From a virus, in the IMG/VR virus record IMGVR_UViG_3300046777_000588, positions 1-62,098 of that record: a DNA stretch of 62,098 nt, one strand, 5' to 3'. This document shows, piece after piece, positions 1-7,172 of this stretch. The notes under the pieces are model-generated. The model had not been told where the DNA came from. It searched no databases and saw only the letters and a program-made list of their open reading frames with translations. Each line of letters opens with the position of its first letter. Position 1 is the first letter of the stretch. A program made the translations under genes and the position numbers.

Positions 1-127
1 AGAAAGAGACTCTCGCGAAACTCTCAAAACACCAAGAAAAATAATTTCTCGCGCACGCATTTATTTTATTGACTAGCCCACGGAACCGCACTGGATGCGG
101 GTTTGCGGGCGTTTCAATTTCCAAAAA
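1..127. repeat. Direct terminal repeat, left copy
   Basis: Bases 1-127 are identical to 61972-62098. An exact overlap of 127 bases is what an assembler using k=127 leaves on a circular or terminally redundant molecule, so it most likely marks closure of the contig rather than a biological terminal repeat. It lies inside the divergent intergenic region. Confidence 0.97.
76..110. promoter_or_regulatory. Stem-loop in divergent control region
   Basis: An inner hairpin (CCGCA 86-90, loop CTGGA, TGCGG 96-100) is enclosed by GCCC 76-79 and GGGC 107-110 with imperfect pairing between. It sits between the leftward early genes and the rightward terminase gene. Neither side has a long T run, so it may be a regulatory hairpin or insulator rather than a classical terminator. 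Confidence 0.4.
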
Positions 128-205
128 TAATTGAAAAAAACATTTTGAGAGACCAAAAGAAAAATCAGATTTTGCAACTTCCCGCCCGTAAGAGGCAGGG
201 GAATG

Positions 206-215
206 TTGCTAGCAA
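206..215. promoter_or_regulatory. Palindrome TTGCTAGCAA
   Basis: Perfect 10-bp palindrome in the divergent region, a candidate protein-binding site. It is short enough to occur by chance; its weight comes from two further dyads nearby. Confidence 0.25.
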
Positions 216-274
216 TTTGCCAGATTCATTTTCCATGCCAATTTAATAACTTCACAAATTAATTATCATGCCAA

Positions 275-288
275 CTAATCCCGATTAG
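275..288. promoter_or_regulatory. Dyad CTAATC-CC-GATTAG
   Basis: Perfect 6-bp inverted repeat with a 2-base centre, same geometry as the larger dyad at 333-352. Candidate operator half-sites. Confidence 0.3.
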
Positions 289-332
289 ATGGCGAATACA
301 TTCAGTCTATTTACTGCAAGCAATCGACGGAA

Positions 333-352
333 AATATGATGAACATCATATT
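333..352. promoter_or_regulatory. 20-bp operator-like dyad
   Basis: AATATGATG, two A residues, then CATCATATT: a perfect 9-bp inverted repeat with a 2-base centre, 77 bases ahead of the small terminase start. Size and symmetry fit the site of a dimeric HTH repressor. The RNA form would need an impossibly tight loop without losing pairs, so a DNA-level role is more likely. No cognate repressor has been identified. Confidence 0.45.
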
Positions 353-428
353 GCCACCGCGTTGCGGCGGAGGGTAACATCAGAAAAAAAGACTTGGCAA
401 GCACAAAATCACTTCTAGGCTAAAAAAT

Positions 429-902
429 ATGGAAAAGAAAATGGGAAGGCCCACAGACTACACAGACCAAAAGGGAAAAGAAATCTGCATGATGGTTGAA
501 TCTGGAATGACGCTTACAAGCATATGCAACCTTCCAGATATGCCACACATATCCACGATCTATGATTGGCAGGATTCGCATCCCGACTTTGCCGAACGCT
601 ACTCACACGCGAGGGCGAGATGTGCAGACACTTTAGCAGGCAGAGTAATCGATGAAGCTATGAACTCACACGATGCGCCAATCGGCAGGCTCCGCATGGA
701 TGCATTGAAGTGGTATGCCTCCAAACTGGCTCCCAAGAAGTATGGCGATAAGGTAGAGGTTGAACAGACGGGAAGTCAGAACTTCAAGATTTCGTTCGCC
801 GTTCCAGAGCGTGACACGCGTGACTCACTGAAAGAACTATCGGTTCCAGTTTCTAGGTTAGCTGATGCTCCGATTGAGGCTGAAATCGTCGATTCAGAAT
901 AG
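429..902 (+). CDS. terS: Terminase small subunit
   Basis: DNA-recognition subunit of the packaging motor, which would bind phage DNA and load the large subunit at 4729-6585. The 157-aa protein opens with the signature MGRPTDYT (residues 5-12), followed by a helix-turn-helix-like stretch with STIYDWQDSHPDF and the typical KWYASKLAPKKYGDK near residues 90-106, as in the Sf6 gp1-like small terminases found widely in podophages. It is the first gene of the rightward unit. Unusually, about 3.8 kb of metabolic genes separate it from the large subunit. The start is the first ATG after an AT-rich stretch without a clear ribosome site. Confidence 0.88.
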   Translation: MEKKMGRPTDYTDQKGKEICMMVESGMTLTSICNLPDMPHISTIYDWQDSHPDFAERYSHARARCADTLAGRVIDEAMNSHDAPIGRLRMDALKWYASKLAPKKYGDKVEVEQTGSQNFKISFAVPERDTRDSLKELSVPVSRLADAPIEAEIVDSE

Positions 903-1162
903 CAATACGCATAGTGAATCCATGCATACTGGAATTGGCATATGGTGTTTTCAGATGTATGTCACTGGTAAATAGTGGGTTGTTCTGCGTAATCAGCCTA
1001 TAAGTTCAAATAATGCAGATTGTAGATAATCAAATCTGCTGGAATCTGTCATATTTCGACATTCCCGTGCAGGAATAATATCCCGTTATCCATCACGGAA
1101 TCGCGCATTCTTCCCGATAGGGAATTGACTCTGATTTGATTTGTGGCACACTCCGCGCCCCT
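903..1162. other. Intergenic spacer with a hairpin cluster
   Basis: No convincing gene. The second half (1061-1125) holds three small inverted repeats in a row: ATTCC/GGAAT (1061-1076), CCGT/ACGG (1083-1098) and ATT-CCC/GGG-AAT (107-109 and 113-115 with 120-125 of the 1000 block, i.e. 1107-1125). GGAAT recurs several times. The spacer may end the terminase transcript or start the metabolic operon. Confidence 0.4.
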
Positions 1163-1369
1163 ATGTCCAAAAAAACACGCACCGAACTAGAAATACTTTC
1201 ACACGCATACGAAAAGAACCCTACCCCCGAAAACTCCGCCATGTTTATCAAAACCCTACTGGAAGCCCTCAAATCCCGAGAAGAGGCCATTGATGAGTTG
1301 GAAAAGGGAATCCGCACGCTAGAGCTTTTTCTAGCTGAAAAAACCGATTGCGGTAGAAAAAAACCATGA
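1163..1369 (+). CDS. Small hypothetical protein
   Basis: A 68-aa, probably helical, charged protein (starting MSKKTRTELEIL) with no recognised family. An in-frame ATG exists at 1136, but the start at 1163 gives a more protein-like N-terminus. Its TGA overlaps the ATG of the MazG-like gene (ATGA at 1366-1369), so it heads a coupled series of genes running to 3062. Confidence 0.6.
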   Translation: MSKKTRTELEILSHAYEKNPTPENSAMFIKTLLEALKSREEAIDELEKGIRTLELFLAEKTDCGRKKP

Positions 1370-1854
1370 TAGAGGGAAAGTCTATGGAATATCAAACTCA
1401 CCGAGAATTTGTCCGAAAACTTTGCAAAGCTGGATCAGTCATTGCCGAAGAACTCACGCCCGATGATTGCCACCGCCTACATATGGCAATCGGTATCAGT
1501 GGCGAGGCTGGCGAACTTCTCGACGCCGTAAAGAAAGCCACTATTTACCGCAAGCAACTAGACATTGCCAACATTGTCGAAGAATGCGGGGATTTGCTTT
1601 TTTACATTGCTGGAATGCTCGATTCCATTGGCGTGGATATTGAATCCGCTATGGCCGCGAATGTGTCGAAACTCTCGATCCGATACGGGAAAAGTTACAG
1701 CGACGAATCAGCCATTGCGCGACTCGACAAGGTTGAGACGCTAGACAAAGACCACGGCGACGAAGTAAAGAAGCCAGAACCCGACGAAGATTTTAACGAG
1801 ATCGTTCCTCGCGCCTGTAGCCTCGAAGATGAAGATTGCGAATCATGCCAATGA
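1366..1854 (+). CDS. MazG-like nucleotide pyrophosphohydrolase
   Basis: All-alpha NTP pyrophosphatase family, which hydrolyses (d)NTPs to monophosphates and PPi; phage members are thought to tune nucleotide pools or ppGpp. Metal-binding acidic residues fit the family: GEAGELLDAV (E47, E50) and IVEECGDLLFYIAG (E72, E73, D76). After about residue 115 there is an acidic tail of unknown role. The start overlaps the previous stop (ATGA); an alternative ATG at 1384 is preceded by AGAGGG and could be the true start. It lies four genes before a dCMP deaminase, suggesting a nucleotide-metabolism cluster. Confidence 0.85.
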   Translation: MIEGKSMEYQTHREFVRKLCKAGSVIAEELTPDDCHRLHMAIGISGEAGELLDAVKKATIYRKQLDIANIVEECGDLLFYIAGMLDSIGVDIESAMAANVSKLSIRYGKSYSDESAIARLDKVETLDKDHGDEVKKPEPDEDFNEIVPRACSLEDEDCESCQ

Positions 1855-2243
1855 GTGACAAGTCACAACAATATTGGGAAGGGTTCGCAGATGGACAGCG
1901 TGATATTGAAAGCCAGATGGACATTGAGGAAAGTTACATCGACCCGAACGATTTCATTCAATCGCTCGATTTGTATGCGGGTTGGCTGATGGGATTGATT
2001 CAAAACAATGGAAGCGATGAGATAGACGATGAGGGTGCGCCGATATACGCGAAATATTCAGACGCTACCATTGCCGGAATTGCCGCCGCATTCACCTATG
2101 CAAGACTTTTGCGCGTTGTATCGGCTTGCATTTTTCGACTGAATCAGGGTGACTTCACCGAGGAACATTTCCATCACGAACTGAATCATGCTTTGCATAT
2201 GCTGGAAACGAACAGCCCCGAAACGCTAGACTATGAGGACTGA
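1851..2243 (+). CDS. Hypothetical protein
   Basis: A 130-aa acidic protein starting MSDKSQQYWEGFADGQ, with helical segments and no recognised family. The start at 1851 overlaps the MazG-like stop as ATGA; ATGs at 1836 and nearby are less likely. It is cotranscribed with the nucleotide-metabolism genes. Confidence 0.6.
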   Translation: MSDKSQQYWEGFADGQRDIESQMDIEESYIDPNDFIQSLDLYAGWLMGLIQNNGSDEIDDEGAPIYAKYSDATIAGIAAAFTYARLLRVVSACIFRLNQGDFTEEHFHHELNHALHMLETNSPETLDYED

Positions 2244-2553
2244 AAAGCAAATCACCGAACTTGCGGAGAAATATCACGCATTGATAGCGGGAGACCATCA
2301 CAAGGACAGGGATTGCCATTGGCACATTGAAACCCGTTGGAGTTACGGCAAGCCGCCTGTTTTCATCGTGGAACATTGCGGATATTTACACGAAACGGAG
2401 CGTGCTATTTTCGACAAATACGAAACGGCAATGGCATTCCTGCGCGATGAGTTAAAAGACGCGATAGAAATAGAAGAGTTTCACAAGGCTAACATCGACA
2501 GCATAAGATTCCCTGATGACATCCCCGGCGAACTCAGAGCGTTTGAACTATGA
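2233..2553 (+). CDS. Hypothetical protein
   Basis: A 106-aa protein of unknown family with several His and Trp residues (HHKDRDCHWHIETRW) and a helical acidic C-terminal half. It overlaps its upstream neighbour by 11 bases, and its own TGA overlaps the dCMP deaminase ATG (ATGA at 2550-2553), so it is translated as part of the same operon. Confidence 0.6.
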   Translation: MRTEKQITELAEKYHALIAGDHHKDRDCHWHIETRWSYGKPPVFIVEHCGYLHETERAIFDKYETAMAFLRDELKDAIEIEEFHKANIDSIRFPDDIPGELRAFEL

Positions 2554-3062
2554 ACTGGAACGAGTATGCGTTAGAGCTTGCAACTGTAGCAGCAAAGAAA
2601 AGCAAAGACCCATGGCGTCAAGTTGGAGCTTGTTTGCTTCGCCATGATAATACAGTGGCAGGGATTGGCTATAACGGCTTTCCCGCTGGTATGCGTGAAG
2701 ATTGGGTGGATAGGGATAAGCGAAGGCTCTACATCGTCCATGCAGAGCAAAATGCTTTGCGTTATGTAAAGCCAGATGAGTGTTCGACGATTGCTGTGAC
2801 ATTGTTGCCGTGCAATGATTGCTTGCGTTCTATTGCATCCTATGGAATCAAGACTGTGATCTATAGAGATATTTATGACAGAGACATCACGAGCATTTCA
2901 CTAGCGCAAGATTTCGGAATAAAGTTAGTGAGGATGCAGGATAAACGATTTTCCTCATATTGGGATCATTCAACAAAGCCGTCGATGTTTGTCGTGAAAG
3001 AAAATGGAGTTGAGATTTATCGTGGAGGGTATACAGAAGGCGAGAAGCTTTTAGGAAAATAA
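2550..3062 (+). CDS. dCMP deaminase
   Basis: Zinc-dependent deaminase that would convert dCMP to dUMP, feeding thymidylate synthesis. The 170-aa protein has the core signature HAEQNAL (H64, catalytic E66) and the second zinc motif LLPCNDC (C88, C91), plus the N-terminal GIGYNGFPAG loop typical of phage and bacterial dCMP deaminases. The C-terminal 35 residues extend beyond the usual domain. It sits with the MazG-like hydrolase; no thymidylate synthase was seen, so the host enzyme would have to use the product. Confidence 0.92.
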   Translation: MNWNEYALELATVAAKKSKDPWRQVGACLLRHDNTVAGIGYNGFPAGMREDWVDRDKRRLYIVHAEQNALRYVKPDECSTIAVTLLPCNDCLRSIASYGIKTVIYRDIYDRDITSISLAQDFGIKLVRMQDKRFSSYWDHSTKPSMFVVKENGVEIYRGGYTEGEKLLGK

Positions 3063-3066
3063 ATAT

Positions 3067-4173
3067 ATGCGGTTCCACATTCTTGGCCTTCCCCATACAG
3101 TAACATCAAAAGAGTTCAATGCCTGTGCATATACTCAGAAGGTTGTAAAGTTTGGCAAGATGATGGTGGAGCGAGGGCATGAAGTGATTCACTACGGTCA
3201 TGAGGATTCGGATTTAATCTGCACGGAGAATGTGCCAGTGTTGACGAATGATGACTTCCAGAAAAGCTATGGTTCGCATGATTGGAGAAAGACATTTTTC
3301 AAGTTCAATATGCAGGATCACGCTTATCAGACCTTTTTCAAGAATGCTATTGAGGAAGTAGGGAAAAGGAAACTGAAGCATGATTTCATTCTGCCTTTCT
3401 GGGGTAGTGGAGTAAGGCCGATTTGTGACGCACATCCTGACATGATTTGCGTTGAGCCGGGCATTGGGTATGCGGGCGGGCATTGGGCAAGGTGGAAAGT
3501 CTGGGAGAGTTACGCGATTTACCATGCTTATTACGGCTTGCAGGCTGTTGGAAATTGTCGGCAAGATTGGTATGATGTTGTGATACCGAATTATTTCGAT
3601 GTAGAAGATTTCGAGTTTAATCCTCACAAAGAAGATTACTTTCTGTATCTAGGCAGGGTTTACAGTGGAAAAGGTGTTGATGTAGCGATTCAGGCAACAG
3701 AGAGGGCAGGGGTGAAGCTAGTCATCGCAGGTCAGAAAGAAGAAGGATACAAATTGCCAGACCATGTGGAATATGTTGGGTATGCTGATGTGGAGAAAAG
3801 AAAGAAGCTAATGGCTAACGCAAAAGCTAGTTTCGTTCCTAGCCAGTATATCGAGCCATTCGGAGGGGTTCAGGTTGAGAATTTGCTGTGTGGAACGCCA
3901 ACGATTACGACAGACTGGGGTAGCTTTACGGAAAATAACCTCCATGGCATCACAGGATTCCGATGCAGGACGATGGGTGACTTTGTGGATGCTATCAATA
4001 ATATTGATGAGATTGACCCGAAAGATTGCAGGAAATGGGGCATGAACTTTAGTCTGGAGAAAGTTGCGCCGATGTATGAGAAATATTTCAGCGATGTGCT
4101 TGATGTCTACGAAGGCAAAGGTTGGTATGCAGAAGGCAATGGCTTGTTTTCCTCAGTAAAGAATTATCCATGA
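3067..4173 (+). CDS. GT4-type glycosyltransferase
   Basis: A GT-B fold retaining transferase that would move a sugar from a nucleotide-sugar donor to an unknown acceptor (host surface, DNA base or virion protein). The C-terminal donor-binding half is clear: FLYLGRVYSGKGVD (about 192-205) and the EX7E motif in EPFGGVQVE (E263, E271), followed by LLCGTPTITTDWG. The N-terminal acceptor half is divergent and starts MRFHILGLPH. It follows the dCMP deaminase by four bases. It is physically separate from the second glycan cluster at 11990-14818, so the two may act on different acceptors. Confidence 0.85.
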   Translation: MRFHILGLPHTVTSKEFNACAYTQKVVKFGKMMVERGHEVIHYGHEDSDLICTENVPVLTNDDFQKSYGSHDWRKTFFKFNMQDHAYQTFFKNAIEEVGKRKLKHDFILPFWGSGVRPICDAHPDMICVEPGIGYAGGHWARWKVWESYAIYHAYYGLQAVGNCRQDWYDVVIPNYFDVEDFEFNPHKEDYFLYLGRVYSGKGVDVAIQATERAGVKLVIAGQKEEGYKLPDHVEYVGYADVEKRKKLMANAKASFVPSQYIEPFGGVQVENLLCGTPTITTDWGSFTENNLHGITGFRCRTMGDFVDAINNIDEIDPKDCRKWGMNFSLEKVAPMYEKYFSDVLDVYEGKGWYAEGNGLFSSVKNYP

Positions 4174-4177
4174 ATAT

Positions 4178-4396
4178 ATGAAAAATAAAAAAATAGATCA
4201 GTTGAAAATTGAAAACGCAGTTCTTGAAAATAGAATACAATACTGTGTTGATTTTTCAAATTACATAATAAAGAATGATGCTAAGATTGATATTGTTAAG
4301 TTTTGTGGTCATTTGATTTCTGTATTTAGACCTCCTATTGGAGAATTGCCGATACCTCGTAAATTCCATTTCAGGATTCCGCCAGAAGAACCATGA
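4178..4396 (+). CDS. Small hypothetical protein
   Basis: A 72-aa protein with an N-terminal short coiled-coil-like stretch (KIDQLKIENAVLENRIQ) and a proline-rich tail (IPRKFHFRIPPEEP). No family recognised. Base composition is much more AT-rich than the flanking glycosyltransferase and terminase genes. Confidence 0.55.
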   Translation: MKNKKIDQLKIENAVLENRIQYCVDFSNYIIKNDAKIDIVKFCGHLISVFRPPIGELPIPRKFHFRIPPEEP

Positions 4397-4467
4397 ATTA
4401 TATTGTTGTTGGTGTTATTATTTATTGTATTATACTATATTATATTGAATATGAAAGCAATACTTGA
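4393..4467 (+). CDS. Possible single-span membrane peptide
   Basis: A 24-aa reading frame (MNYIVVGVIIYC then IILYYIEYESNT) whose ATG overlaps the previous TGA (ATGA). It is almost entirely one hydrophobic segment. It overlaps the start of the gene at 4451. Coupled start and clear membrane character support it; small size and AT-rich sequence argue for caution. Confidence 0.35.
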   Translation: MNYIVVGVIIYCIILYYIEYESNT

Positions 4468-4732
4468 ATTTAATCTGCCTGAAGACCAAGACGACCATGC
4501 CTATGCTCTCCATGGGCTGGATGCTTTGTTAGTCATTAACGACTTGGAGGAAGAAATTAGACGCAAACTGCGATATGATACTGGAGAGTTTAAGGAGTTT
4601 AATGTTGAAGGATACGACGATGATGGAAAACAAGTGAATCGTAGAGTTAAGGGTTGCTCTGATACACTGGAACAGGTTTGGAATGTGTTGCTTCGATTTA
4701 AGCGCGAAAGGAATTTGCCAGAGCTTACATGA
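4451..4732 (+). CDS. Conserved phage protein upstream of terL
   Basis: A 93-aa acidic protein beginning MKAILEFNLPEDQDDH. This N-terminal motif is familiar from small phage proteins of unknown function that often lie near DNA-packaging or replication genes. The start at 4451 is chosen over an upstream ATG at 4403 because it gives this conserved N-terminus and avoids a hydrophobic leader that belongs to the overlapping peptide frame. Its TGA overlaps the terminase ATG (ATGA at 4729). Confidence 0.7.
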   Translation: MKAILEFNLPEDQDDHAYALHGLDALLVINDLEEEIRRKLRYDTGEFKEFNVEGYDDDGKQVNRRVKGCSDTLEQVWNVLLRFKRERNLPELT

Positions 4733-6585
4733 TTGGCGGAAGCGTTAATAGGGTTATCAAGTTAGCCGAGGAGATTAGAGAAGAGGCTGACAAGGATGAA
4801 GATGTAGGAATTGTCTATGCGGCAAAGCATATTATTCTTAACGCTGGAATTGTTAAAGGTAAGGTCGAGTTGGACATTCCAAAGTCAAAAGAAGTTGTAC
4901 AGTCTTATGTCCAGAGCTTACTAGATGCAGACCAGTTTGAAGCAGCGGCAACGATTCTCTGGGGTCCGCAGGTCTATGATTGGAGGCCAATGTCCAGTCA
5001 AAACACATGGAGATGTTTGTTCGATCACGATAAGTTGCTGATTCAAGGTGCAGGCGCGATGGGTAAAACATTCGGTGCGGCGGCATGGTTCTTGTTGGAT
5101 TGGATGCGTGATCCTCACTATACTTGTATTAAAGTTGTGTCATTGACAGCAGAACACGCACAACGAAATGTATTTGCAGCTATTAAGAAGTTCTATACTA
5201 CTGCATTGGTTAGACCAGAATTTGAAGGCAGTGAGACACTTGTAAAAAGTATCCAAGCTAATAGTGATAATAAAAATGGCATTCACCTAGTTGCTGTTCC
5301 AAGGGGCGATAGCGGAACGGGAACATTGCGTGGTTTCCATCCTAGCCCAAGAAGTGGTAAGCCGCATCCGAAATGGGGCAGGATGTCTAGGACTCATGTT
5401 GTGCTGGACGAGGCGGAAGAAGTCCCTGCTGGAGTCTGGGAAGGCTTGCAGAACATCTTGTCAGCGGCAGATACAGAAGGCGCAAAAGGACGAATCAAGA
5501 TTTTTGCGGCAAGCAACCCGAAAGATAGGACTAGTGAATTTGGCAAGCGTTGTGAGCCAACAGCAGGCTGGGGTTCGATTGACTGCGAGGATGACTTGGA
5601 ATGGAAAAGTCGTGATGGTTGGCATATCTTGCGATTGGATGCCGCTAGGTGCGAGAATGTGATTGAGAAGAAAATCGTATTCCCCGGTCTTCAGACTCAC
5701 GAAGGCTATCAAGCCTACGAATCTAAGGGCAAGACGGCAGAATATTATACAATGGCTAGGGGTTGGTTCCCACAGGAAGGTGTGTCCATGGCGATAATGA
5801 CGCCAGCAATGATGGACAATGCCATGGGAATTACCCGCTTTGTTGGGCCTGTAGTGCCTCTGTGTGCGTTCGATTTGGCTTTGGAGGGCAATGACCAAGT
5901 AATCTGTTCTTTTGGCAGATTTGGGCTATCTGATGGCTATACGCCAATGAGTGGTAGATTTGTTGATTACAAGAAGCCAAAGGTTGTCTTGCAACTTGAC
6001 TCACAGATTCCATTTCCAAAGGCCGCGACATTGGAGCAAGCGAATAACATTATCAAATTCTGCAAGAATATGCGTATTGCTCCGAACTGGGTATGCGTTG
6101 ACCGAACAGGCAATGGTGCTGGTATCCATGACTCTCTTGTTTCTGTGTGGGGAGATGTTCTTGGAGTCAACTACTCAACAGCGGCTACAGATACTCACAT
6201 TCTTGGCGACGATTCATTGCCAGCATCGCAACTTTATTCTGGTGTAGTCACCGAATTGATTTTCGGTCTAGCAAAGTATCTGGAGTTTGAGTATCTGAAA
6301 ATCTCGCCGGGGTTCCGTAGCGAAGAGTTGGTGCGACAAGCTACTGCGAGACGATACAAGCAGAAAGGCCAAGGCTTGGTTCGTGTGGAAAGCAAAGGAG
6401 ATTATTGCAAGCGCACACGGCAACATTCACCAGACGCATTGGATTCGCTTTCCTTGCTTGTGTTTCTTTTGAGACAACGAGGAGGCGCAATTGCGACGAT
6501 GACAGATGCAAAGCCAGAGTTACCAACAAGAACAAAAGCCTTGCAAGGAATTGAAAAAATGGAATATGTAGATTTTTCAGAATAA
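4729..6585 (+). CDS. terL: Terminase large subunit
   Basis: ATP-driven packaging motor and headful or site-specific nuclease. The ATPase half shows Walker A GAGAMGKTF (about 107-115) and Walker B HVVLDEAEE (about 223-231), with the catalytic Glu following Asp. The RNase H-like nuclease half has its acidic triad in CAFDLAL (D382), WVCVDRTGNG (D458) and SPDALDSL (D569, D572). At 618 aa it is within the usual range, with an N-terminal extension of about 80 residues. The ATGA start couples it to the preceding small gene. It would act with the small subunit at 429-902 and the portal at 7173-9596. Confidence 0.95.
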   Translation: MIGGSVNRVIKLAEEIREEADKDEDVGIVYAAKHIILNAGIVKGKVELDIPKSKEVVQSYVQSLLDADQFEAAATILWGPQVYDWRPMSSQNTWRCLFDHDKLLIQGAGAMGKTFGAAAWFLLDWMRDPHYTCIKVVSLTAEHAQRNVFAAIKKFYTTALVRPEFEGSETLVKSIQANSDNKNGIHLVAVPRGDSGTGTLRGFHPSPRSGKPHPKWGRMSRTHVVLDEAEEVPAGVWEGLQNILSAADTEGAKGRIKIFAASNPKDRTSEFGKRCEPTAGWGSIDCEDDLEWKSRDGWHILRLDAARCENVIEKKIVFPGLQTHEGYQAYESKGKTAEYYTMARGWFPQEGVSMAIMTPAMMDNAMGITRFVGPVVPLCAFDLALEGNDQVICSFGRFGLSDGYTPMSGRFVDYKKPKVVLQLDSQIPFPKAATLEQANNIIKFCKNMRIAPNWVCVDRTGNGAGIHDSLVSVWGDVLGVNYSTAATDTHILGDDSLPASQLYSGVVTELIFGLAKYLEFEYLKISPGFRSEELVRQATARRYKQKGQGLVRVESKGDYCKRTRQHSPDALDSLSLLVFLLRQRGGAIATMTDAKPELPTRTKALQGIEKMEYVDFSE

Positions 6586-6588
6586 TAT

Positions 6589-7170
6589 ATGCCAAGAGTA
6601 ATTCAAGGAATGGTCCCACCCGGAGGTTATCACTATATTGATGGTGATGTTAAAATTGTTGGTTATACATATCGCAATCTTATAGATAATGTAACAAGTT
6701 ATAGGGCAGAAAACCACTTGCCTATTAACGATGTTGAGGGAGATATAACCAACTACATCTGCGGTAATTGGCCGCATTTTTGTCATGGTGTCGATATGGT
6801 TACTGTAACGAGCATAAAACCTCCTACTCGGCAAGGTGACTTAATGAATGACATCTCCACTTGGGCTAGGAATATATTGCACTCTACAAAGCAGAATCAA
6901 CTTGTCAGCGATGAATTGGCTGAACAACGAGCTAAGATTTGTAGGCAATGTCCGAATAATGTGAACTGGCGAGGAGGATGTTCTTCTTGCATTGCGGCAA
7001 CAGATCGCATCTGCGCGAGTATCCGAAATGCTAGAGATACAAAATCATCACAAGTTCTAGGCGGATGTAAGTTATTGCGACACGATAACCGAACGGCGAT
7101 TTTCTTTGACAAAGACAATCTATCAGAATCAAATGATTTGCCAGAATTTTGCTGGTTGAATAATAAATAA
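6589..7170 (+). CDS. Cys-rich protein between terminase and portal
   Basis: A 193-aa protein of unrecognised family. The C-terminal half has a cluster of cysteines in ICRQCPNNVNWRGGCSSC followed by further Cys at GGC and FCW near the end, a pattern that fits one or two zinc sites. The N-terminal half begins MPRVIQGMVPPGGYHY and looks like a compact beta domain. Its fixed place between large terminase and portal suggests a virion or packaging accessory role, but this is inference. Confidence 0.65.
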   Translation: MPRVIQGMVPPGGYHYIDGDVKIVGYTYRNLIDNVTSYRAENHLPINDVEGDITNYICGNWPHFCHGVDMVTVTSIKPPTRQGDLMNDISTWARNILHSTKQNQLVSDELAEQRAKICRQCPNNVNWRGGCSSCIAATDRICASIRNARDTKSSQVLGGCKLLRHDNRTAIFFDKDNLSESNDLPEFCWLNNK

Positions 7171-7172
7171 TT

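Larger units (their letters stand above)
128..428. other. Divergent intergenic control region
   Basis: No gene is seen on either strand. Joined through the circle to 61921-61971 and the repeat, this is the only long spacer between the leftward early unit and the rightward late unit. It is AT-rich and holds three short perfect dyads (206-215, 275-288, 333-352) and a GC hairpin (CCGC 357-360, GCGG 364-367). It is the obvious place for early promoters, operators and possibly the replication origin, but I cannot assign a -10/-35 pair with confidence. Confidence 0.5.

Noticed and set aside
1136-1162. Longer N-terminus for the small gene before mazG
   Set aside because: The extra residues MICGTLRAP arise from intergenic sequence; the next ATG gives a normal start.
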